Source: Clostridium sp. DL-VIII
Lineage (GTDB): Bacteria > Bacillota > Clostridia > Clostridiales > Clostridiaceae
Length of the DNA stretch: 64,000 nt
Reading direction: 5' to 3'
Assembly (NCBI RefSeq): GCF_000230835.1
Contig: NZ_CM001240.1
Location: 5,234,779 to 5,298,778, forward strand
Positions 8,137 to 15,501 of this stretch are shown piece by piece. The notes beneath the pieces are model-generated. The model saw nothing but the letters and a program-made list of their open reading frames with translations. It was not told the DNA's origin and made no database searches. How positions within the stretch are numbered: position 1 is the first letter of the stretch; each line of letters begins with the position of its first letter. The position numbers and the translations under genes are program-made.

Positions 8137-8417
8137 TTAGGCACATGAAAATAAATAACAGGTCTAAGGTTGTCTTGAATATTTTGCATCAGGCAAGGAG
8201 GTAAATTTACCTCATAGTGGGCCTATTAGGTCAATTTGCCGATGAGCAGAGAACCCAAATCTATGATTTGGTGTGAATCGGTTAAGCAGACATCTCAAAT
8301 CTATGATTTGATGATGGTCGCTTACTCTGTGAGTACTCAGCAATCGTAGCAAGTCGAGCTTCCTCTAATGGAAAATAGGCTGACAAATAGACTTGTTATT
8401 TATTTGATTGTGCCTTA
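8137..8417. repeat. TTAGGCACA palindromic element, long copy
   Basis: The ends TTAGGCACATGAAAATAAAT and (inverted) TAAGGCACAATCAAATAAAT define a 281-bp element with imperfect terminal inverted repeats of about 23 bases. The interior includes GGCAAGGAGG..CCTCATAG.GGGCCTATTA, which is shared in reverse orientation with the copy at 19113-19276. It also carries an extra block of roughly 115 bp holding two copies of CAAATCTATGATTTG. No gene is seen inside. It fills the 8110-8468 spacer. Confidence 0.8.
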
Positions 8418-8468
8418 CTATATTAAATTATACTTGAGTTTATCAATTTAATTCCATAACTTTGATAA

Positions 8469-9893
8469 TCAATCATTCTTTACAGAAATTATTTCTTCTC
8501 TAAGCATTCTCATGCCGCTTTCTATTTTTTCTTTATCCGTTTGATAGAAAGATATTCTAAAAGAATCTTGTCCATCGCTTTGTGATGTAAAAAAGATTGC
8601 TCCAGGAGTAATATATACTTTTCTTTTTCTCAATCGCATGAAAAGTTCTGTTGTGCTTATCATAAAATTTTCTTTTAGTGTTACATAAAAATTTAATCCA
8701 CCTCTTGGATCTTCATATGTTAATATATCTTTAAAATCTTTTTCCAATATAGATTTCACAAGTTTATATCGTTCTATATATTCATCATTTAAATTTTTAA
8801 TATTTGTTTTCCACTTTTCACTTGAAATGTATAATTCTAATGCCCTTTGCATTAAACTTGAGGTTGTTATATCTGTATTATGTTTTGAACTTTGAAGCGT
8901 TTCTCTAAATATTGTTGGTGCCACTAAATACCCTAGCCTTATTCCAGGAAGAAATATTTTTGAAAAACTTTTTATATAAATAACTCTATCATTCTTATCG
9001 AGCCATTTAAAAGGTACATATTCTAAAGATTTTTCATATATAAGCTCAGATAAATAATCATCTTCTATTATGTAAAAATCATAAATTTCTGCAAGATCTA
9101 AAATTCTCTTTTTCTTTTCCAAACTGTAACTTATACCTGTAGGATTTTGAAAATAACTCATTGTAAAGAAACATTTTATTTCGTTCTTTTGAAGTATTTT
9201 TTCAAATTTATTTAAGTTTATTCCATCTTCTTCAACTGGTACCTCAAATAAATTAACTTTTCTCCACTTAAATACTGATAACGCTCCAACATAAGTTGGC
9301 TTTTCAACTATTATATTATCATTTATATTCAATATTCCTTTTGATGCAATATCAATTCCTTGTTGTGCACCTGATACAATTATTATGTCTTCAATATTTA
9401 ATTTGTTATTCCAAAAAGCTCTATTTATGGTATATATAAGATCCGTATATCCATTTCTATTATCTGATAAAAGCGCGTTCGCTCCATCTCTTTCTAGAAC
9501 TTCATTTATAATATATTTCAAATCATCTATTGGAAACAGTACTTCCTTTGTGGTTTCACCTGTAAAATCAATTATCTCATTTAAATCCCCTAAAGATAAT
9601 TTTTTTAACGTATTTGAATATTCTCTTCTTAAATTCGAAGCAACTTCTTTTCTTTTAGCAAAGCTTCCGCTTCCTACTTTTTGATAGGCATATCCCTCAG
9701 CCTTTAATTTATTATAAGCACTTACTATTGTGACATTATTTACGCCTAACGTTTTTGATAATTCTCTTATGGTTGGGAGTTTATCTCCATCTTTAATTTT
9801 TCTTTTATCAATTAAATTCTTTATATAATTAGCTATTTGAATATACTTAGGTACCTCTTCATCTTTGAACTTAAAATCTTTATAAATATTCAT
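8469..9893 (-). CDS. MocR-type GntR/aminotransferase-like transcriptional regulator
   Basis: This 474-residue protein has an N-terminal GntR winged helix (YIQIANYIKNLIDKRKIKDG, DKLPTIRELSKTLGVNNVT, YNKLKAEGYAYQKVGSGSF) and a fold-type I aminotransferase-like domain from about residue 110. The PLP lysine is in YIKSFSKIFLPGIRLGYL and the conserved Asp/Tyr region in FYIIEDDYLSE. MocR proteins such as PdxR, GabR and EhuR bind PLP or an amino-compound aldimine and usually control nearby metabolic genes. Here the neighbour 28 bases upstream on the same strand is a nucleotidyltransferase, so the target cannot be inferred. The ATG follows GGGGAAG. Confidence 0.95.
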   Translation of the reverse strand: MNIYKDFKFKDEEVPKYIQIANYIKNLIDKRKIKDGDKLPTIRELSKTLGVNNVTIVSAYNKLKAEGYAYQKVGSGSFAKRKEVASNLRREYSNTLKKLSLGDLNEIIDFTGETTKEVLFPIDDLKYIINEVLERDGANALLSDNRNGYTDLIYTINRAFWNNKLNIEDIIIVSGAQQGIDIASKGILNINDNIIVEKPTYVGALSVFKWRKVNLFEVPVEEDGINLNKFEKILQKNEIKCFFTMSYFQNPTGISYSLEKKKRILDLAEIYDFYIIEDDYLSELIYEKSLEYVPFKWLDKNDRVIYIKSFSKIFLPGIRLGYLVAPTIFRETLQSSKHNTDITTSSLMQRALELYISSEKWKTNIKNLNDEYIERYKLVKSILEKDFKDILTYEDPRGGLNFYVTLKENFMISTTELFMRLRKRKVYITPGAIFFTSQSDGQDSFRISFYQTDKEKIESGMRMLREEIISVKND

Positions 9894-9921
9894 AAACTTC
9901 CCCTTATACTAACAATGTGCC

Positions 9922-10827
9922 TTAATTATAAATCTTATATGAATATACATTTTCACTTACTAGCTTTTCATTGCATGGTAATTCCAACTTCTTAGTCTCT
10001 TTTGCTACCAATTTTCGCTTGTATAATTCCTTCAATATATCTTCAATTTTTATGTTAAATTCTTTGAATAAATCACTATTTTTTATTTCATATGAACTTA
10101 AAAACATATTTTTCTCAAATAAATAATCTAATAAAGATTTAGACGCCTCATTTATGTTTTCATCTAAAAAATTTTCTATATAATCTACAGTTTCCTGTAT
10201 ACTTTCTTTTGTACATTTATTATTAAATAAATTTTCAATTATTATATTAAATTTATTATTTAAATTTGTAGCCATTTTCACAGAATCTTTACTTACACTA
10301 TATCCATTTAGGTTTAAATACAATTTTGCAAAACTGTCTAATGTTCTAATTAATACCTCATAGGATGTAAATGTATTATCATTTTGTAGATACTTTTTAG
10401 TCACCCTTATATCTTTTATAGCATTACCCAAATACACAAGATTCCAAGTTTCTCTATATTTATCTAAACTATATTTTGCCTTATTAAAAATGCTTTCAAT
10501 TTCATCGTCTCTAGAAAAAATTATCTTTGAAGATAGGAGTAAGTTTCTTATAAGTCCTTTATTACCATTGCTTTCATATGACTCCAAAAATTTATCTTTA
10601 TTTAATACTTTCATATGTACTGGTACACCTAGTATTTCTGAATATATATCTCTCACTTCTTCAAACACATCTTTATACACAACAAATAGATCTATATCAG
10701 ATTCTTCCCAAAGATCTCCACTAATTATGCTTCCAAATGCAAATATAGCTAATACTTTTTTGTTGCCTTTTAATGTATTAATTAATTTCTCAGAAGCTTT
10801 CTGATAATCTAATATGGATTTTGCCAT
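9922..10827 (-). CDS. Nucleotidyltransferase-domain protein (Pol beta superfamily)
   Basis: The 301-residue product has the Pol-beta nucleotidyltransferase signature VLAIFAFGSIISGDLWEESD followed by IDLFVVY, with the GS dipeptide and the DxD metal pair. The helical region after residue 130 (LVYLGNAIKDIRVTKKYL and onwards) resembles the HEPN-like or substrate-binding part of kanamycin nucleotidyltransferase-type and MNT-type proteins. The target could be a small molecule or a protein. It lies immediately upstream of the MocR gene with 28 bases between, so the two are probably co-transcribed. RBS GGTGGAGATAAG precedes the ATG. Confidence 0.8.
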   Translation of the reverse strand: MAKSILDYQKASEKLINTLKGNKKVLAIFAFGSIISGDLWEESDIDLFVVYKDVFEEVRDIYSEILGVPVHMKVLNKDKFLESYESNGNKGLIRNLLLSSKIIFSRDDEIESIFNKAKYSLDKYRETWNLVYLGNAIKDIRVTKKYLQNDNTFTSYEVLIRTLDSFAKLYLNLNGYSVSKDSVKMATNLNNKFNIIIENLFNNKCTKESIQETVDYIENFLDENINEASKSLLDYLFEKNMFLSSYEIKNSDLFKEFNIKIEDILKELYKRKLVAKETKKLELPCNEKLVSENVYSYKIYN

Positions 10828-10997
10828 CTTATCTCCACCTTTTTTCGCCTAAGGTAATAATTATCTATCATTTTAAATTACCGCAAGGGCATCTTAGTAA
10901 AACTTATTATCATTATAACTGAAACAAGAACTTATTTAAAGAATTCCTGCTTTAATAACATTTTATTAATCTATAAATCTTTCTCATAAATTAAATA

Positions 10998-11030
10998 AAG
11001 ATTCTCAAAATAATTAATCTCGAGAATCTT
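10998..11030 (-). terminator. Terminator hairpin enclosing the stop codon
   Basis: AAGATTCTC at 10998-11006 and GAGAATCTT at 11022-11030 form a perfect 9-bp stem. The TAA of the upstream gene lies in the loop (11014-11016). On the minus strand the stem is followed by TTTATTTAATTT. Confidence 0.75.
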
Positions 11031-11718
11031 CATCAAAACTAAATGGAGGGCAGTTTCTATCCATATTATTTAACTGTGCAACATACAATTTTATCCTTCT
11101 AGTTAGGACACCCAGCATATCACCTATTTCATCATTCATTTTATAGCATAATTTGAAGGCATCTTTAACTTCTTTTCTATCTCCTGATGCATTAATATTA
11201 AGATTTTGTGCAACAATTGACATATTAGAGGATGCAAAAGCAATAAGATTTACAGCATCGATTAGTGGCCTTACTTCTCTAGTAAAATAAATATTACTTA
11301 ATACTTCAATTTTAAGCGATGCAATGTTATCCCTAATTAAAGTCATAGCTACTATAGCTTCACTTAAATTTTTGATATTATTCAAAAGCTCCTGCTGTCT
11401 TGCTTTCATTTCTTCATAAGCTTTATCGCTCTCTGAATAATTACCTTTAGACGCATCTTCATTATTACCAGAAGCCTCTGATGTATTATTTTCAGCAGTA
11501 CTTGCTTTAGCTTTACTTCCAGTTGATTTTGCACTACTTTCTTTTTGCTCTGTATTACTACCTAAAAAAATTTCAGCAATTTCATCAAAACTTGTTTTTT
11601 GCTTACTTTCTTGTTCATGAAAAGAGCTAGTTTCATTACTATTTGCTCTATTCTTGTTTAAATTGTTTTTTTTTGAATTGCTTTTCTTAGTACCACGTTT
11701 GGATTTTCTTCTGCCCAT
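11014..11718 (-). CDS. Conserved-looking hypothetical protein with basic low-complexity N-terminus
   Basis: The 234-residue product begins MGRRKSKRGTKKSNSKKNNL, and the first about 100 residues are rich in Lys, Ser, Asn and Glu and probably disordered. The C-terminal half (KARQQELLNNIKNLSEAIVA onwards to the end) is predicted helical, with a segment VRPLIDAVNLIAFASSNMSIVAQNLNI of moderate hydrophobicity. No known domain is recognised and no signal peptide is seen. It lies 55 bases downstream of hflX on the same strand and may be co-transcribed. AAGGAATGC is a weak ribosome binding site for the ATG. Confidence 0.65.
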   Translation of the reverse strand: MGRRKSKRGTKKSNSKKNNLNKNRANSNETSSFHEQESKQKTSFDEIAEIFLGSNTEQKESSAKSTGSKAKASTAENNTSEASGNNEDASKGNYSESDKAYEEMKARQQELLNNIKNLSEAIVAMTLIRDNIASLKIEVLSNIYFTREVRPLIDAVNLIAFASSNMSIVAQNLNINASGDRKEVKDAFKLCYKMNDEIGDMLGVLTRRIKLYVAQLNNMDRNCPPFSFDEDSRD

Positions 11719-11773
11719 GACTATGCATTCCTTAATTAATACTTATATATAATATATTAATTAAAATGTCTTA

Positions 11774-13564
11774 TTATTCTTTCACAACATGCTCTACGGT
11801 CTTGTTATAAACCTCATCATCCACTTCAACGACCATGTAGGTTCCATTATCCTTATATTCTTCTTCTAATACTCTTCCATTTCTATGTAAATATGATGAA
11901 ACATCACTCTTTTCATATGGTATTAGGTATTCTACTTTTCTATAGTTATAAGGTAGTTTCTCCTCTATTAGATTTAGAAGTTCTTCTAAATTGATTTTTT
12001 CTTTAGCTGAAATCTCTATTACTTCATGATTTTCTATTATTTCTTTTAGAGCTGTTATTTGTTCTTCTGTTGCCATATCTATTTTATTTAATACTAATAT
12101 TGTTTCCTTATTTATAGCACCAAGCTCACTTAGCACTTCATTTACAACCCTATATTGATCTATCGCACTATCTGAAGATGCATCTATTACATGACATAAA
12201 AGATCTGAAAAAATCACTTCTTCTAATGTAGACTTAAAAGCTTCTACTAAGTCATGAGGTAACTTTCTTACAAATCCAACTGTATCTGTAAGAGTTATTA
12301 CGCCTTTTTTACTTAAGGTTATTGCTCTTGTTGTAGTATCTAGGGTTGCAAAAAGCATATTTGCTTCAAATACTTTTTCTTTCGTTTTATTTTCTTTTTT
12401 CGCAGCTAAATCGCAAAGAGCATTTCTTAAGGTAGATTTTCCTGCATTAGTGTAACCAACTAAAGATACTTTAGGGATATTCTCCTTATTTCTTTTTTCT
12501 CTTTGGACATCTCTGGTTTTCTTTATTTTTTTAAGCTCATCCTTTAAATCATATATTGTCTCCATTATATGACGTCTATCAGTTTCAAGTTTCTTTTCTC
12601 CAGGACCTCTAGTTCCTATTCCTCCACCAGTTCTAGATAGTATAGTACCTAATCCCTGCAGTCTTCCTAGTCTATATTTTAACTGAGCTAATTCAACTTG
12701 TATTTTTGCTTCTTTAGTTTTAGCTCTTGTTGCAAATATTTCTAAAATCAATGTAGTTCTATCAATTACTTTAGCACCTATTGCTGCCTCTAAATTCCTA
12801 ACTTGAGAGCCTGAAAGTTCATCATCGAATATTATTACATTAGCTCTTTCTACCTGCCTCATAGATGCAATTTCTAACACTTTACCTCTACCTATAAAAT
12901 ATGCTGCATCAACTTTATTTCTGCTTTGAAACACTGTTTTTAATACTGGTATGTTACAAGCTTCTGTAAGTTCACTCAATTCTTCTAAACTTTCCTTAGT
13001 ATCAGAGCCTACCAAAATTGCTTTTTCTTCTGTTTCCTCTATAACATCATTTGTTTTAATTAAATTTTCTATAAATCTTATCCTATCCAATATATTTATA
13101 GATAAAATCTCTTCTAGTGAAAGATTGCTTTTTTCTTCAGTTTCCAATTTATTATTATATAAAGCAAGCATCCCTAAAGAAAAATCCACTATATTTCCAT
13201 CTATTACAGCAACTGATATAATTGCATCTAATTTTAACTTTAAAAGAGCTGTTAAATCCAAAGCTGAAAGATTGCAGTATCCATTTGGATGAGTATGAAT
13301 CACCCTGACTCCTGCCAACCTTTTTTCTTCAATATCTATTAGAGGAATTTCAACTGATGTAGAATCTCCAATAGCTACTGAAGTAACATTACCTTTTCTA
13401 TTTATTCCTATACTTACTTCTCTTTCAATTAGGCTAGATATTTTTGAAATTATATTTAAGATTTCTATATTACATACTTCATCTTTTAAATTTCTAATGG
13501 AATAAATACTCTCTAATTCATCCAATATTGATTTTCTAATACCTTCAATATTTCCATATATCAT
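11774..13564 (-). CDS. hflX: GTPase HflX with JAMM-like N-terminal extension
   Basis: The product is about 596 residues, some 170 longer than typical bacterial HflX. I choose ATG 13562-13564, which has GAGGTG seven bases upstream. The N-terminal 180 residues carry VIHTHPNGYCNLSALDL (His90, His92, Ser100, Asp103), which fits the JAMM/RadC metal-binding pattern HxHx7Sx2D. Then come the HflX nucleotide-binding N domain (FIGRGKVLEIASM, NVIIFDDELSGSQVRNLE), the GGIGTRGPGEKKLETDRR linker and the G domain with Walker A GYTNAGKSTL, switch region TLDTTTRAI, DTVGFVRKLPH and NKID. HflX splits stalled or heat-damaged ribosomes. The N-terminal extension is an unusual fusion whose catalytic role is inferred only from the motif. 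Confidence 0.95.
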   Translation of the reverse strand: MIYGNIEGIRKSILDELESIYSIRNLKDEVCNIEILNIISKISSLIEREVSIGINRKGNVTSVAIGDSTSVEIPLIDIEEKRLAGVRVIHTHPNGYCNLSALDLTALLKLKLDAIISVAVIDGNIVDFSLGMLALYNNKLETEEKSNLSLEEILSINILDRIRFIENLIKTNDVIEETEEKAILVGSDTKESLEELSELTEACNIPVLKTVFQSRNKVDAAYFIGRGKVLEIASMRQVERANVIIFDDELSGSQVRNLEAAIGAKVIDRTTLILEIFATRAKTKEAKIQVELAQLKYRLGRLQGLGTILSRTGGGIGTRGPGEKKLETDRRHIMETIYDLKDELKKIKKTRDVQREKRNKENIPKVSLVGYTNAGKSTLRNALCDLAAKKENKTKEKVFEANMLFATLDTTTRAITLSKKGVITLTDTVGFVRKLPHDLVEAFKSTLEEVIFSDLLCHVIDASSDSAIDQYRVVNEVLSELGAINKETILVLNKIDMATEEQITALKEIIENHEVIEISAKEKINLEELLNLIEEKLPYNYRKVEYLIPYEKSDVSSYLHRNGRVLEEEYKDNGTYMVVEVDDEVYNKTVEHVVKE

Positions 13565-13599
13565 AATAAACACCTCACATAAGCCATGGGACATCTTTT

Positions 13600-13780
13600 A
13601 ATTAGTGACAAGCTATGAATGATAAGTTGTAAATTAAGAACAAAATCCCTTTAGGATTTCTAAAAACATTATCTATCTTAAGAAAATCCAACAGCTTTTC
13701 TACCTTAACTCATAGCTCATAACTCTCAACTTCTTCTATGTCCCTATCTTGACAATTTTCATATAATTTTATACTATTAA
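13600..13780. repeat. Spacer repeat rich in TAACTCATA-type heptamers
   Basis: The stretch holds GACAAGCTATGAATGATAAG, then CCCTTTAGGATTTCT, then ACTCATAGCTCATAACTCTC. It is a degenerate member of the family of spacer repeats with heptamer-repeat arms around a GGATTTCT core that recurs at 24.1, 28.98, 41.5, 42.8, 46.3 and 47.8 kb. No gene is seen. Confidence 0.45.
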
Positions 13781-13832
13781 TTCATTAATTATAACTTATA
13801 CAATTGATAATTGACAATGTATAATATAATAA

Positions 13833-13937
13833 TTAGGAACATATTTTTGTGAAACTTTTTAGATTAACTTTACATATGCAAAGAATTTTTGTAAATATTA
13901 GACTTGATTCTATGCTCCAAATTTTTCATGTGCCTAA
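13833..13937. repeat. TTAGGCACA palindromic element, degenerate copy
   Basis: The left end TTAGGAACATATTTTTG and the right end ATTTTTCATGTGCCTAA are inverted relatives of the termini of the element copies at 8137, 17994, 19113, 22220 and 23456. The interior is AT-rich and unrelated. It lies just upstream of hpt, so hpt's promoter must lie in or beside it. Confidence 0.5.
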
Positions 13938-13990
13938 TAAGTTAATCGAATTATAATAATTTAATAAATATAAAAGGAGTTTTTAAACAA

Positions 13991-14515
13991 ATGGAAGATA
14001 AGAAACGAAACATTCTTTTTTCTGAAGAACAAATCAATTCTAGAATAAAGGAATTGGGTAAAATTATTACTGAAGATTATAAAGGTAAAAACCTTTATGT
14101 TCTATCTTTACTTCGTGGGAGTTTTGTATATGCTGCTGATTTAGTTAGAGCCATAGATTTAAATACTAAAATAGGCTTTATGACTACCTCTAGTTATGGT
14201 CATAGTGAAACTTCTTCTGGATCTGTTAAAGTAGTTCAAGATATTTCTGATGATATTAAAGGATGGGATGTTCTTATAGTCGACGATATTGTTGATACTG
14301 GAATTACAATGGATTTTGTTTACAATCACGTAAAGAGCTTAAATCCAGCTTCTGTAAAAACTTGTGTTCTTCTTGATAAACCATCAAGAAGAAAGATAGA
14401 TATCAAGCCTGATTATTGCTGTTTTGAAATAGAAGATGTATTTGTAGTAGGATATGGATTAAACTACGGTGATTTCTATAGAAATGTACCTTATGTATTT
14501 AATTGGGAAAGTTAA
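13991..14515 (+). CDS. hpt: Hypoxanthine (guanine) phosphoribosyltransferase
   Basis: The 174-residue enzyme has full family length. It carries LYVLSLLRGSFVYAADLVRA (PPi loop), the flexible loop region TTSSYGHSETSSGSVKV, the PRPP-binding motif VLIVDDIVDTGIT and the purine-binding C-terminal FEIEDVFVVGYGLNYGDFYR. It converts hypoxanthine or guanine plus PRPP to IMP or GMP in cytoplasmic purine salvage. Ribosome binding site AAAGGAG lies twelve bases before the ATG, a rather long spacing. It is the only gene of its transcript; a structured repeat element follows directly and could act as a terminator. Confidence 0.97.
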   Translation: MEDKKRNILFSEEQINSRIKELGKIITEDYKGKNLYVLSLLRGSFVYAADLVRAIDLNTKIGFMTTSSYGHSETSSGSVKVVQDISDDIKGWDVLIVDDIVDTGITMDFVYNHVKSLNPASVKTCVLLDKPSRRKIDIKPDYCCFEIEDVFVVGYGLNYGDFYRNVPYVFNWES

Positions 14516-14524
14516 TCAAGCCAT

Positions 14525-14735
14525 ACGTTATGAATTATAACTTAAGAGTTAAATGATGAAATTCAAAAAGAAAGTTTGAGAATCCAAATAAAAGATGCTC
14601 GTAGAGAAAGTTCTGCTGATCAAATGCAAGACTTTGAGCATCACTTTTGGATTCTCACTTTTCCTTTTTAGGGGGATTTTAAAAACATTTTTTGTTTTTT
14701 TAAAGCTTAAAGACCTTTTCCCCCGGACTCATAGC
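14525..14735 (+). repeat. Cloverleaf-like structured repeat, copy 1
   Basis: Heptamer-repeat arms (TTATGAATTATAACTTAAG) flank a core at about 14566-14668. GAGAATCCAAA pairs with TTTGGATTCTC, inside it GATGCTC pairs with GAGCATC, and the interior holds two small hairpins (GTAGAGAAAGTTCTGC and TCAAATGCAAGACTTTGA). A second full copy lies in the opposite orientation at 28985-29240. The outer stem differs between the copies at paired positions. In this orientation the last stem is followed by ACTTTTCCTTTTT, so it could terminate hpt transcription. Confidence 0.75.
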
Positions 14736-14737
14736 TT

Positions 14738-15394
14738 TTAATTTTTAACTGTATTATCTGGCAAGCCTAGGGTTGTATTTGGGATCTTTCCGACGATTAT
14801 TGTATCTGATACTGGAATTTGTGTTGTTACATCAACATCCTGATTCCTAAGTGGTAACTTTAATCTTATTTTAGCCATAACATTTAAATATATCTTATGT
14901 CTAGTTTGATTTATTCCAGCACTTTCAAATTTTGATTCATAACTCGTACTTATATTTCCAATAGGTTCTATTTCTACGGTTATTTTCGGTCCTAGACTAA
15001 AAAATGCACTCTTACCGCTCATCCAGCCTAATGGAACTTTTACAGGAGAATTTTCCATATTACTTAGTGCGGTATTGCATTCAGTGGCTAGTTTTGCTGC
15101 GATATAATTTAATTTCACAGTATCAGCTTGAACTAAAATTATATTTCCTTCACTATTTTTTTGTATTTTCACCATTTCATCATATTTAAAATCCTGTGAC
15201 AGAATCTCAACACTTTTTTCATTTATTATATTCAAGGTTTGAGACTTCGCCATCATTGTGGCTATTTCAATTACTGAAGGCATAACTCTTTCGTCAAAAA
15301 ATACTATTGTTACATTAAAAACGACAATTATGAAAATAATTACCACTATAAATGATATATACTTATGACCCTTACGTTTGGTATAATATTGCAT
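14738..15394 (-). CDS. yunB: Sporulation protein YunB
   Basis: The product is about 218 residues, with an N-terminal membrane helix (FIVVIIFIIVVFNVTIVFF, about residues 14-32) followed by an extracytoplasmic domain. The segments VIEIATMMAKSQTLNIINE, VQADTVKLNYIAAKLATECN and VPLGWMSGKSAFFSLGPKI match YunB, a sigma-E-controlled protein of unknown mechanism needed for efficient sporulation in Bacillus subtilis. I start at ATG 15392-15394, six bases after AAAGGTG; GTG or ATG one to three codons earlier are possible. It stands alone, divergent from the penicillin-binding protein gene. Confidence 0.9.
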   Translation of the reverse strand: MQYYTKRKGHKYISFIVVIIFIIVVFNVTIVFFDERVMPSVIEIATMMAKSQTLNIINEKSVEILSQDFKYDEMVKIQKNSEGNIILVQADTVKLNYIAAKLATECNTALSNMENSPVKVPLGWMSGKSAFFSLGPKITVEIEPIGNISTSYESKFESAGINQTRHKIYLNVMAKIRLKLPLRNQDVDVTTQIPVSDTIIVGKIPNTTLGLPDNTVKN

Positions 15395-15410
15395 CATTAA
15401 CACCTTTATA

Positions 15411-15439
15411 TTGAGTTCTATATTTAATAATACTATAAT
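15411..15439 (+). promoter_or_regulatory. Sigma-A promoter of the penicillin-binding protein gene
   Basis: TTGAGT at 15411-15416 and TATAAT at 15434-15439 are 17 bases apart and lie about 60 bases before the ATG at 15502. A second TATAAT at 15445 has no matching -35 box. Confidence 0.7.
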
Positions 15440-15501
15440 TATGCTATAATGGTATGAAATATTATTAAATAATTAACCTTATATTTTTTTAGGAGGATAA
15501 A

